Shown piece after piece: positions 5,728 to 11,348 of a stretch of DNA of 11,348 nucleotides. The stretch covers positions 1 through 11,348 of the forward strand of contig CAZWVM010000118.1 in assembly GCA_964637705.1 (NCBI GenBank), in the 5' to 3' direction. Each line of letters begins with the position of its first letter. Positions within the stretch are counted from its first letter, which is position 1. The stretch comes from CAZWVM01 sp964637705. Lineage in GTDB: Bacteria; UBA8481. A program made the translations under genes and the position numbers. The notes under the pieces were generated by a model. It was given only the letters and a program-made list of their open reading frames with translations, did no database searches and was not told the DNA's origin.

Positions 5728-8228
5728 TCCGCTCCTCCGAATCGCAGGTCCCCCCGGGGCATCGACCTCAATCGCTCGAAGACGGCGCCCACGTCCTCCA
5801 GCGTCACCCGGTTCACTTGCTCGGGGTAGTCCTCATCATAGTCGGCTCCCCTCCCCAGAGTCGAGTACCAACCGAGATACCAGGCGCGCCGGGCGACCCG
5901 CTCGTGGTCGAGCGCGAACTCGCCCCGGACCAGCCGCTTCGCGTCCAGCAGTTCCTCCAGGGTCGGCGGCGTCAGGGCCCGGTCATAGACCTCGGAAACG
6001 CGGGCCGCGTTGGACGGGCGGGTGCCGGCGTAGAATACCAACTGCGATTCGAGGCGGCGCGACGGGAAGAAGGATCCGACCGCGTAGGCCAGCCCCTCCT
6101 CCTCCCTCACGAGCGCAAAGAGCCTCGAGGAGCTGCGCCCGCCGAGGATCGCGTTCGCGACCTTCCAGGCCGGGTAGTCGGGGTCGAGGATGGAGGGCGC
6201 GGGGTAGGTGCGCAGGACGATCGCCTGGTTCATGGGCACCGTCTCCGCCGTGTCCGCCGGGGCGAAAGCGTGAAGTTCCGGCGGCGTCGCCTCGGGGCCC
6301 GCGGGCAGGCGCCGCCCGAGATCCCCAAGCCTTGCCGCGAAGGCCGCCGTGTCGATGCCGCCCACGATCGCGACGCGCACGTTGCCGCGCACCGCGACGC
6401 GCTCGAGCCACGAGGCCAGGTCAAGGGCGCTCGCCGCGCGCAGGGACGGCTCCGTGCCCTCCGGCGGCCGGCCGTAGGGATGATCGCCGTAGCGAAGGCG
6501 GTTGAGCCGGTCGAGGGCCTGCTCGAAGGGATCGTCCGACTTGTTGCGAAGCGCGGACAACAGGTTCTCGCGCACGACGTCGATCTCGTCGAGGTTCGGA
6601 CGCTCGAGAATCTCGAAGAGCGTTTCGAGCAGGAGTCCCGCCTTCTCCTTCTCGCCCGTCCCGACGATCGAGATCATGTCCTCCTGGGAGGAGACCCCGA
6701 TCGAGAATCCGAGCGCGGAAAGCCGGCGCTCGAAGGCCTCGTGCGTCTGGCCCCGGGCGCCGCGGTTCATCGCTCCCGCGAGGAGCGCCGACCAGCCCGG
6801 CGAGGGTTCCACGGAGCGGCCCGCCGAGAGGAAGATCCCGATCCCGGCCAGGGGCCCGTCGGACATGCGGTGGACGAAGGGGACCGGCTCGGGTTCCCCG
6901 GCCGCCTCGCGGCCGGCCGCGACGCCCGCCGGGTCGAGGCTGACCGTGACCTCGCTCGTCGACGCGAGGAATCGGGTGACGAAGGCCGCGAGATCCGCGG
7001 GCACGAGCGCCCCGATCGCCGCCTCGTAGGCGTCGCGGTCGCCGGGCCGCGAAACCGCGAACCAGAAGCCCCGTTCGAAGGCGCGCTCCTCGCTCGACTC
7101 CATCCGCATCATCCGGTCGCGCTTCAACTGGTTCACGGCCGCCTGCAGTTCGCCGGCCGTCACACCGTCGAGGCGCAGTCGCCTGAGCGAGGCGCGCAGG
7201 GCCTTCTCGACGGCCTCGCGATTCGACGGCGGGCACTGGTAGGTGAGGGCGAAGAGCGCCGGCCCGCGCGAGGTGGGAAAGGCGACATCGACGTCGTCCG
7301 CGAGCTTCAGTTCCTCCACGATCTCGCGGCGCAGTCTCCCGATCCCGGCCCCGGCGAGGATTTGGCAGAGCACGTCGCCGGCCGCGTTCATGCGGACGTC
7401 GCGCGCCGCGGGACCCCGGAAACCGATGGCCCCGTAGGTCGAGACGGCCCGCCCGATCAGCCGCAGCGTGACGCTCTCCTGCGGGATCGCCGCCGCCAGG
7501 GGGCGAGCCGGGCGGCCCGGGGGCAGCCGCCCGAGCGTCGAGGCGATCAGGCGGCGCGCCGTCGCCGCGACGAAGTCGCCGGAGATGACGACGGCCATCC
7601 GCGCCGGCACGTAGTGCGCGCGGTAATACGCGAGCAGTTCGGGGCGCCCGACGCGCGCAAGCGTCGTCTCCGTCCCGATCACGGTGCGCCCATAGGCGTG
7701 CGGGCCGTAGGAGGCACGGAGGAGACCGTCGTAGAGGATCGAGCCGGGCTCGTCGTACTTCCGGGCGATCTCCTCCTCGATCACCTCCCGCTCCCTCTCG
7801 ACCTCGGTCTCATCCAGCGTCGAGTTCACCGCGATGTCGCAGAGGATCTCGAGCGCGCGGCGCCACTCCGGCGAGGCGATCGTGACGTGGTAGTAGGTCC
7901 AGTCGCGCGACGTGGCCGCGTTCACCTCGCCGCCGTTCTTCTCGATCTCCGCATGGATCGATCCGACCGGCCGCGCCGTCGTGCCCTTGAAGAGCATGTG
8001 CTCGAGGAAATGGGTCATGCCGACGAGTTCCCCGGGTTCGTCCACGCTTCCCGTGCGGATCCAGACCTGGACCGCCGTGACCGATGCGCCGGGCCGTTCC
8101 TCGAGAATCACCGTGAGCCCGTTGGGAAGGCGCTCGACGGAGGACGCCGCGAGCGCGGGCAGGGCGGCGAGGAGAAGAAGGGCGAGAGCGGCGAGTCGGC
8201 AGACCGCGGACCGGACGCGGGATCTCAC
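5724..8228 (-). CDS. Exported two-domain M16 family zinc metallopeptidase
   Basis: This 834-residue inverzincin is probably periplasmic or attached to the envelope. The start is a GTG at 8228-8226, chosen because GGAGGAG lies 4 bases upstream and the protein then opens with a basic stretch and a Leu/Ala-rich signal peptide (residues 1-28, cleavage near Ala-Leu-Ala-Ala). An ATG further upstream would lie inside aroC. The active site His73-Phe-Leu-Glu76-His77 lies in the first half, with the third zinc ligand among the glutamates at 151-153 in an Arg-Glu-Val-Ile-Glu-Glu-Glu context. A linker rich in Ala, Gly and Glu (about 435-450) joins a second M16 half, where the zinc motif has decayed to Trp-Ser-Ala-Leu-Leu-Ala-Gly but the structural segments Gly-Gly-Arg-Ser-Ser-Ser-Arg-Leu-Phe and Glu-Gly-Leu-Ala-Tyr remain. 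This fits fused bacterial M16B proteins, in which one half cleaves and the other completes the chamber. The substrate is unknown. It follows aroC by 22 bases. Confidence 0.9.
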   Translation of the reverse strand: MRSRVRSAVCRLAALALLLLAALPALAASSVERLPNGLTVILEERPGASVTAVQVWIRTGSVDEPGELVGMTHFLEHMLFKGTTARPVGSIHAEIEKNGGEVNAATSRDWTYYHVTIASPEWRRALEILCDIAVNSTLDETEVEREREVIEEEIARKYDEPGSILYDGLLRASYGPHAYGRTVIGTETTLARVGRPELLAYYRAHYVPARMAVVISGDFVAATARRLIASTLGRLPPGRPARPLAAAIPQESVTLRLIGRAVSTYGAIGFRGPAARDVRMNAAGDVLCQILAGAGIGRLRREIVEELKLADDVDVAFPTSRGPALFALTYQCPPSNREAVEKALRASLRRLRLDGVTAGELQAAVNQLKRDRMMRMESSEERAFERGFWFAVSRPGDRDAYEAAIGALVPADLAAFVTRFLASTSEVTVSLDPAGVAAGREAAGEPEPVPFVHRMSDGPLAGIGIFLSAGRSVEPSPGWSALLAGAMNRGARGQTHEAFERRLSALGFSIGVSSQEDMISIVGTGEKEKAGLLLETLFEILERPNLDEIDVVRENLLSALRNKSDDPFEQALDRLNRLRYGDHPYGRPPEGTEPSLRAASALDLASWLERVAVRGNVRVAIVGGIDTAAFAARLGDLGRRLPAGPEATPPELHAFAPADTAETVPMNQAIVLRTYPAPSILDPDYPAWKVANAILGGRSSSRLFALVREEEGLAYAVGSFFPSRRLESQLVFYAGTRPSNAARVSEVYDRALTPPTLEELLDAKRLVRGEFALDHERVARRAWYLGWYSTLGRGADYDEDYPEQVNRVTLEDVGAVFERLRSMPRGDLRFGGAE
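5732..5738 (-). promoter_or_regulatory. Ribosome binding site of the AI-2E family gene
   Basis: GGAGGAG lies 4 bases before the GTG start at 5727, the same sequence and spacing as at the M16 gene. It sits inside the last codons of the M16 gene and supports the GTG that overlaps the M16 stop. Confidence 0.8.
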
Positions 8229-8232
8229 TGGT

Positions 8233-8239
8233 CTCCTCC
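8233..8239 (-). promoter_or_regulatory. Ribosome binding site that fixes the M16 peptidase start
   Basis: GGAGGAG on the minus strand lies 4 bases before the GTG at 8228. It selects this GTG over an in-frame ATG 66 bases upstream that lies inside aroC, and the resulting protein begins directly with a signal peptide. Confidence 0.85.
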
Positions 8240-8250
8240 CCCGCGGGCGG

Positions 8251-9345
8251 CTAGAGCCGCGGCGCGCCGCACTGCGCCGCGTGGCGCAGGGCATGCTCGG
8301 CGAGCGCCAGGGCCACCATCGCCTCGACCACGGGCACCGCGCGCGGCAGGACGCATGGGTCGTGGCGCCCCTTGGCCGCGAGTTTCGCCGGGGTTCCGTC
8401 GCGGCGAACCGTCTCCTGCTCCTTCGCGATCGTGGCCGTCGGCTTGAAGGCCGCGCGGACGATCACGGTCTCGCCGTTGGAGATGCCGCCCTGGACGCCG
8501 CCGGAGCGGTTCGTCCGCGTCCGGATGCGGCCGCCGCGGTTCTCGAAGGCGTCGTTGTGCTCGCTGCCGAGGAGGCGCGTGCCGGCGAATCCCGATCCGA
8601 TCTCGAAGCCCTTCACCGCGGGGATGGAGAGGAGCGCCGCGGCGAGAGTGGCCTCGAGGCGGTCGAAGACCGGGTCGCCCCAGCCGGCGGGCACGTTCCG
8701 CGCCACGCACTCGACGATCCCTCCCACCGAATCGCCGGCGCGCCGCGCCTCGTCGATCGCCGCGGCCATCGCGACGGCGGCCGTCTCGTCGGGGCAGCGC
8801 ACGGCGTAGGCGTCGACGGCGCCGCGCGTCACCGATTCGGTCGCCACCTCGGCCTCGATTCCACGAACCGCTTTGACGTAGCCGACGACTTCGACGGGCG
8901 CGAAGAGCCGGAGAACCTTCATGGCCACCACGCCGCCGGCGACGCGCGCGATCGTCTCCCGCGCGCTCGAGCGACCACCTCCGGCCACGGCCCGGATCCC
9001 GTATTTCGCCTCGTAGGTGAAATCGGCGTGCGAGGGACGGAAGAGATCCTTCATCTCGTCGTAGTGGCCGGGGCGCGCGTCCTCGTTCCGGACGATGACC
9101 GCGATGGGCGAGCCGAGCGTGAGACCGTCGAGGACTCCGGAGAGGATTTCGCAGGAATCGGATTCCTGGCGCTGGGTGGTCAGCGTCGACTGCCCCGGGC
9201 GGCGCCGCGCCAGTTCGCGGTCGAAGTCCTCCTTCGACAGGGGCAAGCGGGGCGGCACGCCATCGATGACGACCCCTACGGCCGGACCATGGGACTCCCC
9301 GAAGGAGGAGATGCGCAAGAGGCTGCCGAACGAGTTCCCGCTCAT
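8251..9345 (-). CDS. aroC: Chorismate synthase
   Basis: AroC makes chorismate from 5-enolpyruvylshikimate-3-phosphate using reduced FMN, the last shared step to aromatic amino acids, folate and quinones. The 364-residue protein matches the usual length. Signatures are Gly-Glu-Ser-His-Gly at 16-20 with the catalytic His19, Phe-Arg-Pro-Ser-His-Ala-Asp-Phe-Thr at 102-110, Gly-Gly-Gly-Arg-Ser-Ser-Ala-Arg-Glu-Thr at 122-131, Gly-Gly-Val-Gln-Gly-Gly-Ile-Ser-Asn-Gly in the C-terminal half, and Arg327-His-Asp329 with Pro-Cys-Val-Leu-Pro-Arg near the end. No flavin-reductase domain is attached, so a separate source of reduced FMN is needed. The ATG at 9345 has no ribosome binding site. Instead a TAATCT hexamer sits 6 bases before it, pointing to a leaderless transcript. 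It is the first gene of the long leftward string and is divergent from hemC. Confidence 0.97.
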   Translation of the reverse strand: MSGNSFGSLLRISSFGESHGPAVGVVIDGVPPRLPLSKEDFDRELARRRPGQSTLTTQRQESDSCEILSGVLDGLTLGSPIAVIVRNEDARPGHYDEMKDLFRPSHADFTYEAKYGIRAVAGGGRSSARETIARVAGGVVAMKVLRLFAPVEVVGYVKAVRGIEAEVATESVTRGAVDAYAVRCPDETAAVAMAAAIDEARRAGDSVGGIVECVARNVPAGWGDPVFDRLEATLAAALLSIPAVKGFEIGSGFAGTRLLGSEHNDAFENRGGRIRTRTNRSGGVQGGISNGETVIVRAAFKPTATIAKEQETVRRDGTPAKLAAKGRHDPCVLPRAVPVVEAMVALALAEHALRHAAQCGAPRL

Positions 9346-9351
9346 GGGGCG

Positions 9352-9357
9352 AGATTA
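9352..9357 (-). promoter_or_regulatory. Candidate -10 element of a leaderless aroC promoter
   Basis: On the minus strand the hexamer TAATCT fits the TAnnnT pattern and is followed by CGCCCC and then the aroC ATG. A transcription start about 6-7 bases after the -10 falls on the A of the start codon, so the mRNA would have no leader. No ribosome binding site exists here, in agreement. No good -35 hexamer is seen. The mirror arrangement at hemC supports the reading; it remains an inference from sequence. Confidence 0.5.
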
Positions 9358-9406
9358 CCACAAAGGCCCCCACACGCCCACGGTTTTGCTCTTCACCGGA
9401 TTCCGC

Positions 9407-9476
9407 CTCACTCCTCACTCCTCACTCCTCACTCCTCACTCCTCACTCCTCACACCTCACTCCTCACTCCTCACTC
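9407..9476. repeat. Tandem heptanucleotide array, 10 x CTCACTC
   Basis: Ten head-to-tail copies of the 7-base unit CTCACTC (GAGTGAG on the other strand) run without gaps. Nine are identical and the seventh (9449-9455) is CTCACAC. One strand is wholly pyrimidine plus A, the other purine plus T, unlike the GC-rich surroundings. Seven is not a multiple of three, so every + frame reads the same peptide period (Leu-Thr-Pro-His-Ser-Ser-Leu); this keeps frames open and is not evidence of coding. The array lies between two promoters and reaches to within 7 bases of the hemC -10 element. Near-perfect copies suggest slippage and recent length change. Confidence 0.95.
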
Positions 9477-9483
9477 TTTCCGC

Positions 9484-9489
9484 TACACT
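9484..9489 (+). promoter_or_regulatory. Candidate -10 element of a leaderless hemC promoter
   Basis: TACACT fits TAnnnT and is followed by CTCCCC and the hemC ATG at 9496, the same 6-base spacing and C-rich discriminator as at aroC. The start of transcription would coincide with the ATG, and no ribosome binding site is present. A -35 element at a 17-base spacing would fall inside the heptamer array (about 9461-9466), where the bases do not resemble TTGACA. Recognition might therefore depend on the -10 alone or on a protein bound to the repeats. Confidence 0.5.
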
Positions 9490-9495
9490 CTCCCC

Positions 9496-10428
9496 ATGTC
9501 CATCATCCTCGGAACCCGCGGCAGTGCCCTCGCCCTCGCCCAGAGTCGAATCATCGCCCGCCGGATCGAGCGCCTCGGAACGGGGACGAAAGTCGAGATC
9601 CGGATCGTCAAGACCCTGGGAGACCGGCTGGAACGGGGCGCGCTCACGGCATCGCGCGGGCGGGGCAAGGCCTTCTTCGTCAAGGAACTCGAGGACGCCC
9701 TCCTCGACCGCTCCATCGACCTCGCGGTCCACAGCCTCAAGGACCTGCCGCCGGACCTCCCCCGCGGGCTCGTGCTCGCCTGCGTTCCCCGCCGAGAATC
9801 GCCCGCCGACGCCTACGTATCGCGGCGGGGGCGACGCATCGAGGACGAGCGCGCGGACGCGCGGATCGGCACAGCCAGCCCGCGCCGGGTCGCCCAGCTC
9901 TCCAAGGCCTTCCCCGGTTTTCGCTTCCATCCCCTGCGCGGCAACGTCGACACGAGGCTGAGGAAGATGCGGGAGCTGAAATTCGACGGCATCATCCTGG
10001 CGTGCGCCGGCCTCAGGAGGCTCGGTCGCGCCGGCGAGAAGACGCACGCGCTCGATTACGGGACGATGCTCCCGGCCGCGGGACAGGGCGCCCTGGGGTT
10101 GGAGTGCCGCGCGGCGGACCGCGGCCTGCGCGCGCTCCTGGCCCGGCTCGAAGACGCGGACGCGCGTTGGTCGGTGGAGGCGGAGCGCCTGGTCCTCGCC
10201 GCCCTCGGCGGCGGCTGTTCCGCTCCGATCGGGGTGCTCGCCCGGCCGCGCGGACGCAAGCTGGTCATCGAGGCCTGCGCCGTCTCTCTCGACGGCACGA
10301 CCTCGGTCCGGGGGAACGTCGAGGCCGGCCCCCGCGACTGGCGTCGCGCCTGCCGCTCGCTCGCGCATCGGCTGCTCAAGGCCGGCGCCAAGCGCATCCT
10401 CGAGGAGGCCCGCGCCGCCGCGGGGTGA
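9496..10428 (+). CDS. hemC: Porphobilinogen deaminase (hydroxymethylbilane synthase)
   Basis: HemC joins four porphobilinogen molecules into hydroxymethylbilane, an early step of haem and related tetrapyrrole synthesis in the cytoplasm. The 310-residue product is close to E. coli HemC (313). It opens with the family's Leu-Gly-Thr-Arg-Gly-Ser-x-Leu-Ala-Leu-Ala at 5-15. Val-His-Ser-Leu-Lys-Asp84-Leu-Pro at 78-86 holds the catalytic aspartate. Ser-Pro-Arg-Arg at 128-131 and Leu-Arg-Gly-Asn-Val-Asp-Thr-Arg at 147-154 bind the growing chain. Gly-Gly-Gly-Cys241-Ser-Ala-Pro-Ile-Gly carries the cysteine that holds the dipyrromethane cofactor. The open frame continues far upstream, but homology begins exactly at the ATG at 9496, which lies 6 bases after a -10-like hexamer with no ribosome binding site. 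It stands alone on this strand, divergent from aroC and convergent with mnmA. No other haem genes are in view. Confidence 0.97.
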   Translation: MSIILGTRGSALALAQSRIIARRIERLGTGTKVEIRIVKTLGDRLERGALTASRGRGKAFFVKELEDALLDRSIDLAVHSLKDLPPDLPRGLVLACVPRRESPADAYVSRRGRRIEDERADARIGTASPRRVAQLSKAFPGFRFHPLRGNVDTRLRKMRELKFDGIILACAGLRRLGRAGEKTHALDYGTMLPAAGQGALGLECRAADRGLRALLARLEDADARWSVEAERLVLAALGGGCSAPIGVLARPRGRKLVIEACAVSLDGTTSVRGNVEAGPRDWRRACRSLAHRLLKAGAKRILEEARAAAG

Positions 10429-10464
10429 ATCCCACCACGGGGAAGACGAGAGGAGAGCCGCGCG

Positions 10465-11348
10465 TCACGAGGCACGCGCAATCTCCCCGCCGCCCAGGAC
10501 GACCTCTCCCTCGCACAGGACGCACGCCTGGCCGGGCGTGACGTTGATCTGGGGCTCGGCGAAGAGGACGCGGGCGGTTCCGTCCGGCGCGATCATGACC
10601 TCGGCCTCGACGCCCGCGTGCTGGGAGCGCAGTCGAGCGCGGGCGCGGAATGTCCCGGACCGTTCCTCCCTCATCACCACGTTCTCGAGCCGGCAGGAGG
10701 AATCCTCGCGGCGCGGGCCCACGCGAAGGCGGCGCGCCTCCGCCTCGATGGCGACGACGAAGCGGTCCGGGTGGTCGCGCAGCCCGAGTCCCCGCCTCTG
10801 CCCGATCGTCACGCGCCCGATGCCGTCGTGGCGGCCGACCACCCTCCCCTCCTCGTCGACGATCTCGCCCGGCTCGAGCGAACCGGGTGCGAACCGGGAG
10901 AGGATGGTCGTGAAGTCACCCTCGGGCGCGAAGCAGATGTCCATCGAGTCCGCGCGCTCGCGCATCTCGAGGTTCCACTCCGCCGCCCTCCGGCGCACCT
11001 CGTCCTTGGTCAGGTCGCCGAGAGGAAAGAGAACGTGCCGGAGCGTCTCGCGCGGAACCCGGTAGAGGAAGTAGGACTGGTCGCGGGCCGAATCCCGCGC
11101 TCTCAGGAGAGTCCCGTCGGCGGATCGCGCGTAGTGCCCCGTCGCCAGCGTCTCCGCGCCCAGCGCCCGGGCCTTCTCGAGGAGCACCCCGAACTTCAGG
11201 TGCTCGTTGCACCAGGTGCAGGGATTCGGAGTGCGGCCGGAGGCGTAGAAGCGAGCGGTCGGCTCGAGCACCGCGCGCGCGAAGGGCTCCTCGAAATCGA
11301 AGACGTGGTGCGGCACGCCGAGGGCGGCACAGAGGCGGCCGGCGGCGG
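10465..11348 (-). CDS. mnmA: tRNA-specific 2-thiouridylase MnmA (5' end cut by window edge)
   Basis: MnmA activates U34 of Lys, Glu and Gln tRNAs with ATP and inserts sulfur to make 2-thiouridine. The visible 293 residues cover most of the protein (E. coli has 368). The frame stays open to the right edge and reads family-like sequence there (Arg-Leu-Cys-Ala-Ala-Leu-Gly-Val-Pro-His-His), so the Val codon at 11316-11314 is internal and the gene continues beyond 11348. The N-terminal PP-loop (SGGVDSS) is therefore outside. Seen here are Gly-Arg-Thr-Pro-Asn-Pro-Cys-Thr-Trp-Cys-Asn with the first catalytic cysteine, Ala-Thr-Gly-His-Tyr-Ala, Asp-Gln-Ser-Tyr-Phe-Leu-Tyr, Asp-Ser-Met-Asp-Ile-Cys-Phe with the second catalytic cysteine, Gly-Arg-His-Asp-Gly and Thr-Ile-Gly-Gln-Arg-Arg-Gly-Leu-Gly. 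The Met before Asp-Ile-Cys is usually Gln, a mild variation. It converges on hemC with a 36-base gap that shows no clear terminator. Confidence 0.95.
   Translation of the reverse strand, partial: AAGRLCAALGVPHHVFDFEEPFARAVLEPTARFYASGRTPNPCTWCNEHLKFGVLLEKARALGAETLATGHYARSADGTLLRARDSARDQSYFLYRVPRETLRHVLFPLGDLTKDEVRRRAAEWNLEMRERADSMDICFAPEGDFTTILSRFAPGSLEPGEIVDEEGRVVGRHDGIGRVTIGQRRGLGLRDHPDRFVVAIEAEARRLRVGPRREDSSCRLENVVMREERSGTFRARARLRSQHAGVEAEVMIAPDGTARVLFAEPQINVTPGQACVLCEGEVVLGGGEIARAS

Larger units (their letters stand above)
9346..9495. promoter_or_regulatory. Divergent aroC/hemC intergenic region
   Basis: These 150 bases separate the two ATG codons of the divergent genes and should hold both promoters. 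The aroC side has a -10-like hexamer at 9352-9357; the hemC side has one at 9484-9489. The middle is filled by the ten-unit heptamer array (9407-9476). The remaining unique part (about 9358-9406) contains a short T run at 9384-9387 and is otherwise featureless. I find no convincing TTGACA-type -35 element at the usual distance on either side. This is the largest gap between genes in the window. Confidence 0.7.

Noticed and set aside
6898..6916. 8-base-pair inverted repeat with a 3-base loop in the M16 interdomain linker
   Set aside because: Ala/Gly/Arg codons in very GC-rich DNA produce such palindromes often; it is in frame and no other signal accompanies it.
5817..8447. 876-codon open frame on the + strand opposite the M16 peptidase gene
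   Set aside because: Its product is an Arg/Asp/Glu/Gly-rich composition typical of the antisense frame of a high-GC gene, with no recognisable domain, while the opposite strand has a full M16 protein with active site and signal peptide.
7912..9495. Long upstream extension of the hemC frame
   Set aside because: The extension is antisense to aroC and M16 and passes through the heptamer array as Leu-Thr-Pro-His-Ser-Ser-Leu repeats; HemC homology starts precisely at the ATG at 9496.
10429..10464. Possible bidirectional terminator between hemC and mnmA
   Set aside because: Only three-pair GGG/CCC stems can be drawn and there is no T tract on either strand.
11314..11316. GTG codon as the start of mnmA
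   Set aside because: The frame stays open upstream to the window edge and the residues before it match the MnmA family, so this is an internal valine in a gene cut by the window.

Overview
The window is a gene-dense, high-GC stretch of bacterial chromosome made of housekeeping and lipid or cofactor genes. I see no mobile elements, phage genes, CRISPR arrays or RNA genes. The exported zinc peptidase, the PssA-type phosphatidylserine synthase and the strong purine-rich ribosome binding sites fit a Gram-negative bacterium from a GC-rich lineage (Acidobacteriota or a similar deep branch would fit). The sequence alone does not fix the phylum.

Layout. At the left edge pssA (+, 26-880) overlaps the tail of an upstream gene that is cut off. 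It converges on a long leftward gene string that starts at aroC (9345) and ends at 893. In transcription order the string is aroC (chorismate synthase), a two-domain M16 zinc peptidase with a signal peptide, an AI-2E/PerM-family membrane protein, an accB-like gene, accC (biotin carboxylase), thiE (thiamine-phosphate synthase), a geranylgeranyl-reductase-family flavoprotein, and a 52-residue two-helix membrane protein. Neighbours overlap by 4 bases at four junctions and by 25 bases at a fifth; the other two gaps are 22 and 39 bases. The string is therefore probably one operon with translational coupling. On the right, hemC (+, 9496-10428) is divergent from aroC and converges on mnmA (-), which runs off the right edge.

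The most unusual item is the accB-like protein. It has the N-terminal segment and hammerhead-fold sequence of a biotin carboxyl carrier protein, but the biotin-accepting lysine of the usual Met-Lys-Met motif is aspartate (Met88-Asp89-Val90), and the eight-residue thumb typical of bacterial AccB is missing. The biotin carboxylase encoded next to it keeps its catalytic residues. This suggests a carrier-like subunit that is not biotinylated, or one modified in a non-standard way.

The second notable region is the 150-base divergent space between aroC and hemC. It holds ten tandem copies of a 7-base unit (CTCACTC). On each side a -10-like hexamer sits exactly 6 bases before the ATG, with no ribosome binding site. 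Both genes look as if they are read from leaderless transcripts, whereas several genes inside the operon have clear Shine-Dalgarno sequences.

Beyond shared transcription, the functional link is loose: acetyl-CoA carboxylation, phospholipid synthesis and isoprenoid reduction all belong to membrane lipid metabolism, while aroC, hemC, thiE and mnmA are general cofactor, aromatic and tRNA-modification genes.
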